Assembly: GCF_005144885.1 (NCBI RefSeq) | Contig: NZ_CP039690.1 | Coordinates: 186,001-250,000, forward strand | Direction: 5' to 3' | Source of the DNA: Phreatobacter stygius | Lineage (GTDB): Bacteria; Pseudomonadota; Alphaproteobacteria; Rhizobiales; Phreatobacteraceae | DNA length: 64,000 nt | Part shown: one piece after another, positions 52,411 to 64,000 of the stretch | How the letters are laid out: every line of letters begins with the position of its first letter | How positions within the stretch are numbered: position 1 is the first letter of the stretch | Position numbers and translations under genes: made by a program | Notes under the pieces: generated by a model | Told to the model about the DNA's origin: nothing | Database searches by the model: none | The model's input: only the letters and a program-made list of their open reading frames with translations

Positions 52411-53474
52411 ACACCGGTAAGAATTTGAGCGGCGACGATCCGATCCGCGCCGGCAACGGCCAGACCCCGATCCTGGAGGTCGCCAACCTCAAGAAATGGT
52501 TCCCGGTCGGCGGCGGCCTGTTCGGCCGCGGCGCACGCCAGGTCAAGGCCGTCGACGACGTCTCCTTCACCATGCGCCCGGGCGAGGTCCTGAGCTTGGT
52601 CGGCGAGTCCGGTTCGGGCAAGACGACCGTCGGCCGCACCGTGCTGCGGCTGACCGAACCGACCGGCGGCAAGATCGATTTCGAAGGCACCGACATCACC
52701 CATATGTCGCGCCGTCAGCTCCGGCCGCTGCGCCGGCGCATGCAGCTGGTGTTCCAGGACCCCTTCGCCTCGCTCAATCCGCGCATGACCATTGGCGAGA
52801 TCGTGGCAGCCCCGCTCGCCATCCACGGCGGCTTCAGCCGTGACGAGCGCGCGGCCAAGGTCGCCGAGACGCTGCAACTGGTTGGCCTTTCCGCCCATTT
52901 CGCCGAGCGCCACCCGCATGAACTGTCGGGCGGCCAGCGCCAGCGGGTCGGCATCGCCCGCGCGCTGATCCTCAGGCCGAGCCTCTTGGTCGCCGACGAG
53001 CCGGTCTCGGCGCTCGACGTCTCGATCCAGGCGCAGGTGGTCAACCTGCTCCTGGAGCTGAAGGAGATGTTCGGCCTGACCATCCTGTTCATCGCCCACG
53101 ACCTGGCGGTGGTCGGCCATATCTCCGACCGTATCGCGGTGATGTATCTCGGCCGTCTGGTCGAGATCGCGCCGACCCGCATCCTGTTCGAGGCGCCGCG
53201 CCATCCCTATACCGAGGCCTTGTTCTCGGCGGCCCCCATTCCCGATCCCGAGATCCGGCGTGGCCGGATCATCCTGACCGGCGATATCCCGAGCCCGCTC
53301 GACCCGCCGTCCGGCTGCGCCTTCCGCACCCGCTGCCGTTATGCCCAAGACGCCTGCGCGGTGGCGGTGCCGCCGTTGCGCCAGGTCACGCCCGGCCATT
53401 TCTCCGCCTGCATCCGTGACGACATCGTCTTGCAGGCCTCGGTTTCCGGTTCCGCCGTCGACGTCCCGGCCTGA
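52407..53474 (+). CDS. Peptide ABC transporter ATP-binding protein, DppF/OppF type
   Basis: A 355-residue ABC ATPase: [20 protein letters not shown] (OppF-specific start), Walker [20 protein letters not shown], signature [20 protein letters not shown], Walker [21 protein letters not shown] and C-terminal [20 protein letters not shown]. It forms the ATPase heterodimer with the preceding gene. The operon continues 51 nt later into the FAD oxidoreductase. Confidence 0.96.
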
Positions 53475-53525
53475 CCGCCGGCATGATGACCGAAGCAACG
53501 CTGAGCGCATTCAGGAGTGCACCCC

Positions 53526-54854
53526 ATGTCCCCGCCCCTTAACCGCATCGCCAGCGACGAGCGCCTGCCGGAGGCTGCCGACGTGGTGGTCATCGGCGGC
53601 GGCGTCATTGGCGTCTCCGCCGCCTACCATCTGGCCAAGAAGGGCCATTCGGTCGCCCTCGTCGAGAAGGGCCATGTCGGCGCCGAGCAGTCGAGCCGCA
53701 ACTGGGGCTGGTGCCGCCAGCAGGGTCGGGCGCGTGCCGAAATCCCGCTGGCGCGCGAGGCGCTGAGGCTGTGGGACGACATGCAGGCCGATGCCGGCCA
53801 GGATGCCGGCTTCCGCCGCACCGGCGTGCTGTTCATGACCAAGGATCCGGCGGAAGCCGCCGCCTGGGAGCGCTGGGCGGCGATCGCCCGCGACGAGCAG
53901 GTCCATTCGACCGTGCTGACGCCGGCCGAGATCAACGCCAAGCTGCCGGGCAATACCGAAAAATGGACCGCCGGGCTCTACACGCCGAGCGACGGCCGCG
54001 CCGAACCGTCCATGGCGGTGCCGGCGCTGGCCGCCGCCGCCCGCAAGCACGGCGTCACCTTGCACCAGGACTGCGCCGCCCGCGGCATGGAAACCGAGGG
54101 CGGCCGGGTCAGCGCCGTCGTCACCGAAAAGGGCCGCATCCGCACCCGGTCCGTGCTGCTTGCCGGCGGCGCCTGGTCGTCGCTGTTCTGCCGCCGCCAC
54201 GGCATCGACCTGCCGATCGGCCTGGTCGATGCCACCGCCTGCCGCACCACACCGGCGCCCGAGATCACCATGGGTGCGCTCGGCACCACGGATTATTGCG
54301 TCCGCCGGCGGCTCGACGGCGGCTTCACCCTGGCGCTGCGCGGCCGCGGCACGGTGCAGCTGACGCCCGATATCCTGCGTTATGCCAAAGCCTTCTGGCC
54401 GACCTTCCTGGAGCGCCGCAAGGGCCTGAAGCTGCGCTTCGGCGCGGCCTTCTTCGAGCAGCTGACGCGCGACAGCAAGTGGAGCTTCGACAAGCCCTCG
54501 CCCTTCGAGGCCGAGCGCGTGCGCGATCCGGCGCCCGACATGCAACTGGTCGAGACCGCGCTGGCCGGTTTCGTCGCCTCCAATCCGGCGCTCGCCGGCA
54601 TCACCATTGCCGAGGCCTGGGGCGGCACCATCGATTCGACCCCCGACACCGTGCCGGTCATCTCAGGCGTCGAAAAGCTGCCGGGCCTGACGCTCGCCAC
54701 CGGCTTCTCGGGCCATGGCTTCGGCATCGGTCCGGGCGCTGGCCGGCTCGCCGCCGACATCGTCGCCGGCGACACGCCTTATGTCGATGCCAGCGCCTAT
54801 GACTACAAGCGCCTGATCGACGGCCGGCCGCTGGCGCCGGTGGGGCTGTTTTAA
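53526..54854 (+). CDS. FAD-dependent amino-acid/amine oxidoreductase (DAO/DadA-like)
   Basis: A 442-residue DAO-family flavoprotein: FAD motif VVVIGGGVIGVSAAYHLAKK, then AEQSSRNWGWCRQQGRARAE, a conserved segment of this subfamily, and C-terminal AWGGTIDSTPDTVPVISGVE, GFSGHGFGIGPGAGRLAAD. It deaminates a D-amino acid, N-alkylglycine or similar amine, passing electrons to the chain or oxygen. ATG 53526 is set by CAGGAG at 53512-53517; GTG 53517 is less likely. Its position after an Opp-type transporter suggests it oxidises the imported compound. Confidence 0.92.
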   Translation: MSPPLNRIASDERLPEAADVVVIGGGVIGVSAAYHLAKKGHSVALVEKGHVGAEQSSRNWGWCRQQGRARAEIPLAREALRLWDDMQADAGQDAGFRRTGVLFMTKDPAEAAAWERWAAIARDEQVHSTVLTPAEINAKLPGNTEKWTAGLYTPSDGRAEPSMAVPALAAAARKHGVTLHQDCAARGMETEGGRVSAVVTEKGRIRTRSVLLAGGAWSSLFCRRHGIDLPIGLVDATACRTTPAPEITMGALGTTDYCVRRRLDGGFTLALRGRGTVQLTPDILRYAKAFWPTFLERRKGLKLRFGAAFFEQLTRDSKWSFDKPSPFEAERVRDPAPDMQLVETALAGFVASNPALAGITIAEAWGGTIDSTPDTVPVISGVEKLPGLTLATGFSGHGFGIGPGAGRLAADIVAGDTPYVDASAYDYKRLIDGRPLAPVGLF

Positions 54855-54953
54855 AGGACTTGATTGCAGGATGAGGAGGTTGGGTGAGCTGCATCAACGT
54901 TGCTCATGAAGCGTGACGGCTGCGGCGCATCCGGCACCGCCCCTGATGCCAAT

Positions 54954-55005
54954 CTCCACTCTCCTCATGCTGAGGTGCGAGCTCTTGCGAGCCTCGAAGG
55001 ACGAC
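54954..55005. repeat. Palindromic extragenic element (rhizobial CTCATGCTGAGG type)
   Basis: The sequence from 54961, CTCCTCATGCTGAGGTGCGA followed by GCTCTTGCGAGCCTCGAAGG and ACGA, has GAGG...CCTC arms around a TGCGAGC direct repeat. It resembles the dispersed 'CTCATgCTGAGG...CCTCGAAGGAtGAG' palindromes common between genes in Hyphomicrobiales (recalled, not searched). The rest of 54855-55080 holds no gene. Confidence 0.7.
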
Positions 55006-55080
55006 TGACCGGACTGCAACATCACCTTCCAAGCGAACAGAAGCTCATACCTCTTTGAACTCCCGACCGGAAGCACAGCC

Positions 55081-56007
55081 ATGACCGTCCTCTACAAGGC
55101 CAATGCCGCGCGCGGCGCGGTCTGGGCGAAACTCTTCGCCGAACGCGCCCCCGGCATGGCCTTCCGGGTCTGGCCCGATGTCGGCGACCCCGCGGCCATC
55201 CGCTATCTCGCCGCCTGGCAGCCGCCGGAGCGGATCATGGAGACCTTCCCCAATCTGGAGCTGGTGTTCTCGGTTGGCGCCGGCGTCGACCAGTTCGACT
55301 TCTCGTTGCTGCCGCCGGCCCTGCCGGTGATCCGCATGCTCGAACCCGGCATTGCCGAAAGCATGGCCGAATACGTCACGCTCGCCGTGCTCGGCCTGCA
55401 CCGCGACCTCGTGCCCTTCATCGACCAGCAGAAGCGCCAGGTCTGGCAGGAGATCCAGGTCCGTTCGGCCGCCAGCCGCCGGGTCGGCATCATGGGGCTC
55501 GGCCAGCTCGGCCAGGCGGCGCTCGACAAGCTCAGGGCCTTCGGCTTTCCGCTGTCAGGCTGGAACCGCTCGCCGCGCGCCATCGACGGCGTCGCCTGCT
55601 ACACCGGCGAAACCGAGCTCGACGCCTTCCTCGGCCAGGTCGATATCCTGGTTTGCCTGCTGCCCTTGACGGAGGCCACCCGCGGCATCCTGAACGCCAG
55701 GCTGTTTTCGGCGCTGCCTGCCGGTGCGGCCCTGGTCAATTGCGGCCGCGGCGGCCATCTCGTCGAAGCCGATCTGCTGGCGGCGCTCGCCTCCGGCCAG
55801 CTCTCGGCGGCGGTGCTCGATGTCACCGAACTCGAGCCGCTGCCGCAAGGCCACGGCTTCTGGACCCATCCGAAGATCCTGCTGACCCCGCATATCGCCA
55901 GCATGACCCGCCCCGAGACGGCGGTCGATTTTGTCCTCGACACCATAACCCGCCACCAGGCCGGCCAGCCCATGCCCGGCCTGGTCGACAGGGCCAGCGG
56001 CTACTGA
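55081..56007 (+). CDS. Glyoxylate/hydroxypyruvate reductase A-like
   Basis: A 308-residue D-2-hydroxyacid dehydrogenase: N-terminal FSVGAGVDQFDFSLLPP (GhrA-type), NAD(P) motif VGIMGLGQLGQAALDKLRAF, catalytic Arg in VNCGRGGHLVEADLL, Glu in LDVTELEPLPQGHGFW and His in ILLTPHIASMTRP. It reduces glyoxylate or hydroxypyruvate with NADPH in the cytosol. Same direction as the oxidoreductase but separated by 226 bp with a repeat, so probably its own promoter. Glyoxylate could come from upstream amine oxidation (inference). Confidence 0.93.
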   Translation: MTVLYKANAARGAVWAKLFAERAPGMAFRVWPDVGDPAAIRYLAAWQPPERIMETFPNLELVFSVGAGVDQFDFSLLPPALPVIRMLEPGIAESMAEYVTLAVLGLHRDLVPFIDQQKRQVWQEIQVRSAASRRVGIMGLGQLGQAALDKLRAFGFPLSGWNRSPRAIDGVACYTGETELDAFLGQVDILVCLLPLTEATRGILNARLFSALPAGAALVNCGRGGHLVEADLLAALASGQLSAAVLDVTELEPLPQGHGFWTHPKILLTPHIASMTRPETAVDFVLDTITRHQAGQPMPGLVDRASGY

Positions 56008-56090
56008 GGCAGCCGAGGCTCACACCTTAGAACCGCTTCAAAAGACCTCGCCGATGGCTTATGTAGCCCGCATCGACCGAGGATCTCACC

Positions 56091-57719
<1,629 letters not shown>

Positions 57720-57895
57720 AGTGGGGGAGTGGCGAATAGCGAGTGGCGAGTGGAGAAGGTGCGAAAAGCGCAGTGCGCGTAAGCCCTCTCCCGCGAAGAC
57801 GCGGGCGAGGGTTTATGCGCGGCCCCGGCCATTCGCCATTCCCCACTCGCTATTCGCCACTCGCTATTCGCTATTCGCTATTCGCCCCTCTCGTG
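57720..57895. repeat. Inverted dispersed repeats and hairpin between convergent genes
   Basis: The 20-mer GAGTGGCGAATAGCGAGTGG at 57727-57746 has its exact complement at 57843-57862, 96 bp away. Extra CGCTATT-type units follow to 57893 and enter the LysR gene. Between them 57785-57812 forms a strong hairpin: CCCTCTCCCGCG with CGCGGGCGAGGG around AAGA (one mismatch). Lies between convergent fumarase and LysR genes, so it could act as a bidirectional transcript end. Confidence 0.88.
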
Positions 57896-58770
57896 AAAAA
57901 ATCGATGAAGGCCCTCAATGCCGGGCGCATCTGGCGACGTGACGGGTAATAGAGAAAAAAGCCCGGAAATGGCGGGCACCAGTCGTCGAGCACCCGCACC
58001 AGCCGGCCCGATGCGATCTCCTCGGCGACCATCGCCTCCATGACATAGGCAAGGCCGGCACCGGCCAGCGCGGCTGCGCTGATCAGCCGGCCCTCGTTGA
58101 ACACCAGCCGGCCGTCGACGGCGATCTCGAGCGGCTGGCCGTCCTTTTCGAACTCCCAGCGATAGAGCCCGCCGCCGGTGAAGCGGCGGCCGATGCAGAC
58201 GTGCTGGCGGAGGTCGGCCGGATGTTGCGGCCGAGGGAAGCGGGCGAAATAGGCCGGGCTCGCCACCGCCGCCATGCGCATGTCCGGCCCGATCCGAACC
58301 GCGATCATGTCCTGTTCCAGGCTTTCACCGAGCCGGAGACCGGCATCGAACCCTGCCGTGACCAGGTCGACGAAACCGTCCTGGACCAGGAGCTCCAGCG
58401 TGATATCCGGATAGGCTTCGGCGAAACGTGTGGTCTGCGGCGCGATCAGCAGTTCGGCTGCCTGCAGCGGCACCGTCAGCTTGAGCCGCCCGGCCGGGCG
58501 GCCGCCGGTGGCGACCGTATCCTCGAGCGCCGCCTCGATCTCCTCGAGCGCGGGCGCAAGCCGCGCGACCAGCCGGGCGCCGGCCTCGGTCAGCGCCACG
58601 CTGCGGGTGGTGCGCGCCAAAAGCCTGACGCCGAGCTCGGCCTCCAGGCCACTGACCGCATGGCTGACGGCGGAAGGCGACACGCCGAGCGCGGTCGCCG
58701 CGCCGCGGAAGCTGCTGTTGGCGGCGACGCTGGCAAAGACGGTCAGGGCGGCAAGGTCGGTGCGGGCCAT
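57871..58770 (-). CDS. LysR family transcriptional regulator
   Basis: A 299-residue LysR regulator: HTH DLAALTVFASVAANSSFRGA then ALGVSPSAVSHAVSGLEAEL, effector domain with PQTTRFAEAYPDITLELLVQ and VASPAYFARFPRPQHPADLR. Divergent from the aldo/keto reductase (127 bp), its probable target, as is common in proteobacteria. The last residues, GANSE and stop, are encoded by the dispersed repeat (GCGAATAGCGAATAG), so the C-terminus has been captured by that element. Confidence 0.93.
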   Translation of the reverse strand: MARTDLAALTVFASVAANSSFRGAATALGVSPSAVSHAVSGLEAELGVRLLARTTRSVALTEAGARLVARLAPALEEIEAALEDTVATGGRPAGRLKLTVPLQAAELLIAPQTTRFAEAYPDITLELLVQDGFVDLVTAGFDAGLRLGESLEQDMIAVRIGPDMRMAAVASPAYFARFPRPQHPADLRQHVCIGRRFTGGGLYRWEFEKDGQPLEIAVDGRLVFNEGRLISAAALAGAGLAYVMEAMVAEEIASGRLVRVLDDWCPPFPGFFLYYPSRRQMRPALRAFIDFFTRGANSE

Positions 58771-58891
58771 TGGTGAACAATATCGAACAGCCCGTGCATT
58801 CCAAGGCCAATTATAACGATCAGCTCAACTGTCTATCTCCTGGTCGCAAGCCGGCCCCATCCCGGGCTGGCGAGCCAACCACCCGGAGTGA

Positions 58892-59893
<1,002 letters not shown>

Positions 59894-60043
59894 ACCGTTG
59901 GAGGCCTGAGTGCGTAAACAGGTAAGTGCGTAAACGGTGGCAGCCGCTGCCCTGTAACCTCCAGGAAACAGAGCAACGGCTGTCTCGCAATCCTGGCGAA
60001 ACAGCGGCCGGCAATTGTGCCAGTCATGCCAGAGGGACACGCC

Positions 60044-60607
60044 ATGCCCAGGTCGAACGCCACTTTTGCCGCAGCAAAGCCCGCTTCCGCCGATGCCCAG
60101 ACCCTGGCGCTGATCGCCAGCTCGCTGGTTTTCGCGACCATTATCGCGTTCTTCGCCATGGTGCTCACCGCCTGGCCGGTCGCGGCCCAGGGCGGCACGC
60201 TGCAGATCGCCGCCTTGCCCTCGTCTTTGCTGCAGAGCCAGACGATGACTGAGACCGCGCCGCAGCCGCTCATTCCGCGCAACACCGAAGCCGTTGACGT
60301 CACCGCCCCGCCGGCCACCGCCCAGACCGCATCGCTGCAGTCCATGCCGCTCGCGGCGCGCCCGTGCCATGACGAGCTGGTTGTGGTCGAAGCCGAGATG
60401 AACGCCACGCTCGCCAGGTTCGAGGCGCTGGACGAGCAGGACATGAGCCTGCAATGCGCCGCCTTGCGTGATCACCTGGCGTCGCTGTCGCGCGCCGCCG
60501 CCGCGACCGACCGCTGCACCGCGGGCCTGGAGCGCCGGACCAAGGTGAACCTGATCCGCCAGACCGCCGCCGAATGGCGCGGCGTGGTGTCGTCGAGCTG
60601 CCGCTGA
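60044..60607 (+). CDS. Membrane-anchored four-cysteine protein (187 aa)
   Basis: Unrecognised family. An N-terminal signal-anchor (TLALIASSLVFATIIAFFAM, residues ~22-45) is followed by a Thr/Pro-rich spacer and a C-terminal domain with four cysteines at 108, 138, 158 and 186, spaced C-x29-C-x19-C-x27-C. Other conserved positions are RDHLASLS, TDRCTAG and AEWRGVV. The same pattern with identical spacing is in the next gene. ATG 60044 follows GAGGGAC; the upstream in-frame ATG 60017 is not needed. Expected in the periplasm as two disulfides. Function unknown. Confidence 0.8.
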   Translation: MPRSNATFAAAKPASADAQTLALIASSLVFATIIAFFAMVLTAWPVAAQGGTLQIAALPSSLLQSQTMTETAPQPLIPRNTEAVDVTAPPATAQTASLQSMPLAARPCHDELVVVEAEMNATLARFEALDEQDMSLQCAALRDHLASLSRAAAATDRCTAGLERRTKVNLIRQTAAEWRGVVSSSCR

Positions 60608-60672
60608 TCCGGCCGCTTGGACCGTGAAACTGCTGGATCCGAAACGCTGCGCAAACAGTTGAAAACCCGCAC

Positions 60673-60993
60673 ATGCATTTGAAAACGCTGGCGTTCGTCC
60701 TGGCCGCCGTCATGCCGGGCCTGGCCGCGGCCTCGCCGTCCGAGGCATTCTGCGCCCGCGATCTCTCGGCGACCGACACCCGGCTCCGCCACGCTCTGAT
60801 CCGGCTCAACGAAACGCGCGACCTGCCGATGAGCCAGCGCTGCAACGTCATCCGCGATCACCTGCGCGCCTTGACCCAGGCGGCGTCGGTCCACGAGCGT
60901 TGCAGCACCGGCCGGGCGCGGGCTGAAAATGTCGGGCAAATGGTCGGCTCGATCACCGACTGGCGCGAGGTCATCGCGCGGAACTGTCCATAA
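60673..60993 (+). CDS. Secreted four-cysteine protein (106 aa), paralogue of neighbour
   Basis: A 106-residue secreted protein: signal peptide MHLKTLAFVLAAVMPGLAAA, then a domain with cysteines at 27, 57, 77 and 105, i.e. C-x29-C-x19-C-x27-C, exactly as in the preceding protein. Shared residues are RDHLRALT versus RDHLASLS, ERCSTG versus DRCTAG, and DWREVI versus EWRGVV. Short direct succession (65 bp gap) suggests one transcript and origin by tandem duplication. No known domain recognised. Confidence 0.82.
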   Translation: MHLKTLAFVLAAVMPGLAAASPSEAFCARDLSATDTRLRHALIRLNETRDLPMSQRCNVIRDHLRALTQAASVHERCSTGRARAENVGQMVGSITDWREVIARNCP

Positions 60994-61063
60994 GCCAGTC
61001 GCATTGGACCGGCTCTCGAAGGGCGGCCAAGCCGATCTGCAAAGAGCCGACGAGCTCTCGCCG

Positions 61064-63718
61064 TCACGCCTTGATCTGTTCCTTCACCGCCTCGATCAGC
61101 TGCTTGAGCGAGAACGGCTTGGGCAGGAAGGTGAAATGGGAGCCCTCGGGCAGGTCCTTCTTGAAGGCGTCCTCGGCATAACCGGAGACGAAGATCACCT
61201 TCAGGTCGGGATTGGCCTTGCGCAATTCGACCAGCAAGGTCGGTCCGTTCATTTCCGGCATGACCACGTCGGAGACGACAAGATCGACCGATCCGCCGGC
61301 GCCTGCCATCACCTCCAGCGCCTCGACGCCGGAGGCCGCCTCGAGCACCGTATAGCCGCGCGAGGCGAGCGCGCGCGAGGCAAAGGCCCGGACCGCATCC
61401 TCGTCCTCGACCAGCAGGATGGTGCCGGCGCCGGTGTCGTCGCGCGGCGGCGCCGGGGTCCGCGGCAGCGGGGCGGCATCCTTGGCCGGCGCCTCGATCT
61501 TGCCGGCCACCAGCATGGCGGCCGGCGGGGCGGCGGCGATGGCGGACGGCGCATCCTCGGCCTCCGCGACATGGCGCGGCAGGAAGATGCGGAACGTCGT
61601 GCCCTTGCCGACCGCGGTATCGACGAAGATATAGCCGCCCGACTGCTTGACGATGCCGTAGACGGTCGACAGGCCGAGCCCGGTGCCCTTGCCGACATCC
61701 TTGGTCGAGAAGAACGGGTCGAAGATCTTCTGGACGATCTCCTCGGGAATGCCGGTGCCGGTGTCGGCCACCTCGATCAGCACGCAATCGGTCGCCGGCA
61801 CTTCCACCGGGTGATCCTTGCTGTCGTAGCGGCGGATCTCGGCGGCCGGCACGTTCAAGGTCTTGATCGTCAGCTTGCCGCCATCGGGCATGGCGTCGCG
61901 GGCATTGACCGCCAGATTGAGGATCACCTGCTCGAGCTGGGTGACATCGGCGCGGATCGGCCAGAGATCGCGGCCATGCACCATGTCGAGGCCAACCCGC
62001 TCGCCGAGCGAGCGGCGCAGCAGCATGGACAGGTCCGACAGCACGTCGCCGAGCTGCACCACCTGCGGCCGCAGCGTCTGCTTGCGCGAGAAGGCCAGGA
62101 GCTGGCGCACCAGGCTGGCCGCCCGGTTGGCGTTCTGCTTGATCTGGGTGATGTCGTTGAACGACGGATCGGCCGGCTTGTGGTTCATCAGCAGCAGGTC
62201 GGCATGGCCGATGATCGCCTGCAGCACGTTGTTGAAGTCATGCGCCACGCCGCCGGCGAGCTGGCCGACCGCGTTCATCTTCTGCGACTGGGCGAACTGC
62301 TCCTGCAATTGCCTGAGCTCGGTGGTCTCCACCGCATAGACGATCGCCGCCTCGCCCGGCTGGTCGGGATCGTCGACCGGAGCCACGAAAAAACGGGCGA
62401 AACGGTTGGCATCGCCCTGTAGCGCGCCGTCGACCGGCACCAGGTCGCCACGCCCCTCGGCCGCCTCGCCGATCGCCTGCGACAGGCCCGGCCGGGAACT
62501 GTCCTTGACCAGCGACAGGATCGACCGCGGCCCGACCTCGCCGGCCGGCAGCAATTCGGCCGACAGTCTGGCGAAGATCGGGTTGGACCGGCCGACATGG
62601 CCCGCCTTGTCGACGGTCGAGATGCCCAGAGGCGAATTGTTGAAGAAGCGTGCGAAGCGCACCTCCGCGGCGCGCAGGCTGTCGCCGGTATCGCTGCCGC
62701 GGCCGCGGTGGATCACCAGGGTGCGCGACGAACCGGCGGTGCCGTCGCCCGAGAAAGCCACCTTGTGCAGGAGCCGGACCGGCAGGGCCTCGCCGCCGCG
62801 CTTCTTAAGGTCGAGATCGAATGTGGCGGTGCGCACCTCGCCCGGCGCCGGCGTCACCGTCCTGAGCAGGGCCGCGCCATCGGCCGCCAGGATATCGGCC
62901 AGCGCCAGGCCGCCCGGCCCGACCTCGGCCAGATCATGATCGAGCCAGCCGGCAAGCGTGGCGTTCATATAGGCGATCTCGCCGTTCGGCTCCATCGAGA
63001 AGAAGCCGGCGGGCGCGTGATCGAGGAAATCGATGGCCTTCTGCAGGGTTTCGAAGGCGCTCTCGGCGTTTTGCCGGTCGCGGGTGATGTCCTCCACCGT
63101 CCAGACGGTCGCCTTGTTCATGCCGCGCGGCGCCGGCAGCCCGTCGCGGACCAGCGGGCGGACGCGCAGGCGGAACCAGCGGGCGCTCTCGGCGTCGGGC
63201 TGGCGCACCTCCTCCTGGTGGCGGCGGCCTTCGCGGGCCGCCTGCGACAGCCGGTAGATCGCCTCGGAAACATCCGGCGCGCTCGAGAAGGCGCGTTCGA
63301 CGCCGCGCACGTCATGCTCGCCGCTGGCGCCGGTCAGTTCCAGATAGCTCGGATTGGCGTAGAGCACCCGGCCGGACGGCTCGGTGACGACGGCCGCATC
63401 GGGCGTGCTGTCGACCATCGACTTGGTGAAATCGTTGCGGCTTTCCTCGGTCGCGAAACGCAGGATGCCGGCCGCATAAGCAAACAGCGCGAACACCCCG
63501 ACGACCGACAGCAGCGCCAGGAGACCGATGACATAGGGATAGGCATTCTCCCGTCCGATCGCCAGGAAGAACAGCGCGGCGCCGACCAGGACCAGCGCCA
63601 CGGCCAGTACCATCGTGGTCGAACCGGATCGATCGGCACGGTCGACCGCGCGCGGAACGGTCGCTTTCTGCGATGTGGTACCCGCCTTCGGGCGAGCACT
63701 CTTTTCGGCGATAGCCAT
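61064..63718 (-). CDS. cckA: CckA-like hybrid histidine kinase
   Basis: An 884-residue hybrid kinase with the CckA architecture. Two N-terminal TM helices (about 36-54 and 61-85), PAS domains ([40 protein letters not shown]), HisKA with phospho-His in [20 protein letters not shown], HATPase boxes [33 protein letters not shown] and [18 protein letters not shown], a Pro/Ala linker, and a C-terminal receiver with phospho-Asp in [16 protein letters not shown]. CckA phosphorylates ChpT, and through it CtrA and CpdR, controlling the alphaproteobacterial cell cycle. ATG 63718 is chosen; longer in-frame starts run into non-coding sequence. Confidence 0.93.
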   Translation of the reverse strand: MAIAEKSARPKAGTTSQKATVPRAVDRADRSGSTTMVLAVALVLVGAALFFLAIGRENAYPYVIGLLALLSVVGVFALFAYAAGILRFATEESRNDFTKSMVDSTPDAAVVTEPSGRVLYANPSYLELTGASGEHDVRGVERAFSSAPDVSEAIYRLSQAAREGRRHQEEVRQPDAESARWFRLRVRPLVRDGLPAPRGMNKATVWTVEDITRDRQNAESAFETLQKAIDFLDHAPAGFFSMEPNGEIAYMNATLAGWLDHDLAEVGPGGLALADILAADGAALLRTVTPAPGEVRTATFDLDLKKRGGEALPVRLLHKVAFSGDGTAGSSRTLVIHRGRGSDTGDSLRAAEVRFARFFNNSPLGISTVDKAGHVGRSNPIFARLSAELLPAGEVGPRSILSLVKDSSRPGLSQAIGEAAEGRGDLVPVDGALQGDANRFARFFVAPVDDPDQPGEAAIVYAVETTELRQLQEQFAQSQKMNAVGQLAGGVAHDFNNVLQAIIGHADLLLMNHKPADPSFNDITQIKQNANRAASLVRQLLAFSRKQTLRPQVVQLGDVLSDLSMLLRRSLGERVGLDMVHGRDLWPIRADVTQLEQVILNLAVNARDAMPDGGKLTIKTLNVPAAEIRRYDSKDHPVEVPATDCVLIEVADTGTGIPEEIVQKIFDPFFSTKDVGKGTGLGLSTVYGIVKQSGGYIFVDTAVGKGTTFRIFLPRHVAEAEDAPSAIAAAPPAAMLVAGKIEAPAKDAAPLPRTPAPPRDDTGAGTILLVEDEDAVRAFASRALASRGYTVLEAASGVEALEVMAGAGGSVDLVVSDVVMPEMNGPTLLVELRKANPDLKVIFVSGYAEDAFKKDLPEGSHFTFLPKPFSLKQLIEAVKEQIKA

Positions 63719-64000
63719 GGCGTAACGTGCCGTTCTGGGAGCCAAGAGAGAGAATCCGGGCAAGCCCCTGATCTGAGCGTAGTGGTGCAGGTTCCCGGTC
63801 GAACTAGCAAGAGCACCGCGTCCAAACTTTGGCCGCGAACGCGGGGCGGGGCTGCAACCGCAAGCCTGTCGGGCCGCCGCCCGCGTTCCTATATCGGCGC
63901 TGTTGGCCTGTCGCGCCGGCGACGACTGGTATCGCCCCGGCGCTTGATTGCGCGAAAGGCGCCCGCCACGCGCCGCCATGGGCAGTGCCGATGTTTCGCC
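63719..64000. other. Upstream region of cckA, no gene seen
   Basis: About 280 bp to the window edge. It must hold the cckA promoter. I see no confident gene, repeat or CtrA-type TTAA-N7-TTAA box. Confidence 0.5.

Noticed and set aside
63719-64000. Possible N-terminal extension of cckA to the window edge
   Set aside because: No membrane or sensor domain pattern; ATG 63718 gives the usual CckA N-terminus.

Overview
The window is GC-rich, densely coded chromosome of an alphaproteobacterium, most likely a member of the Hyphomicrobiales (Rhizobiales). The basis is a CckA-type hybrid kinase at the right edge, many ABC and Bug/TctC solute receptors, LysR, GntR and Lrp regulators, and palindromic intergenic repeats of a rhizobial kind. 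Genus is not determinable by eye. No rRNA, tRNA, CRISPR array or replication origin was seen.

Layout. 1-4.4 kb: end of a D-aminoacylase-like amidohydrolase, a COG0523 GTPase, a LysR regulator, a small unknown gene, a decayed partial copy of the GTPase gene and a serine beta-lactamase-like hydrolase. 4.8-9.9 kb: a tightly overlapping five-gene operon (GNAT-like, E1/ThiF-like, polytopic membrane protein, second GNAT-like, nitroreductase-like) of unknown product. 9.9-13 kb: di-haem cytochrome c and a divergent AraC regulator. 13.1-17.7 kb: one long frame joining a cytoplasmic-type glycosyltransferase to a glycine-rich autotransporter. 17.7-22.6 kb: FMN reductase, P1/DmpA peptidase, methyltransferase-like membrane protein, flavin monooxygenase and a PIN-toxin TA pair. 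22.7-28.8 kb: Lrp regulator and a catabolic operon (diaminopropionate ammonia-lyase, carbamoylase-like M20, PxpA/YcsF, Bug receptor, M20D amidohydrolase). 28.9-34.3 kb: ArsR regulator, quinone oxidoreductase, then a GntR-controlled ring-cleavage-type cluster (LigI-like lactonase, Bug receptor, CMD-like protein, HpaH-like hydratase).

34.4-39.5 kb looks imported: GST, IS630 remnant, DrrAB-type ABC exporter, alpha/beta hydrolase, DUF4097-like beta-repeat protein and a ribbon-helix-helix protein with GACGTC repeats at its own start. 39.7-42.4 kb holds two tandem paralogous membrane diguanylate cyclases whose upstream regions are also duplicated. 42.6-46.1 kb holds a RecQ-like helicase/phosphoribosyltransferase fusion overlapping a divergent DprA, a plausible defence pair. 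46.9-57.7 kb: XRE-cupin regulator, peptide-type ABC transporter, FAD oxidoreductase, GhrA-like reductase and class I fumarase. 57.9-61 kb: LysR/aldo-keto reductase pair and two secreted proteins sharing an exact four-cysteine pattern. 61.1-63.7 kb: CckA.

The strongest leads are the glycosyltransferase-autotransporter fusion, the ThiF operon, the RecQ-PRTase/DprA pair, the paired four-cysteine proteins and a repeat family that sits on gene stop codons.
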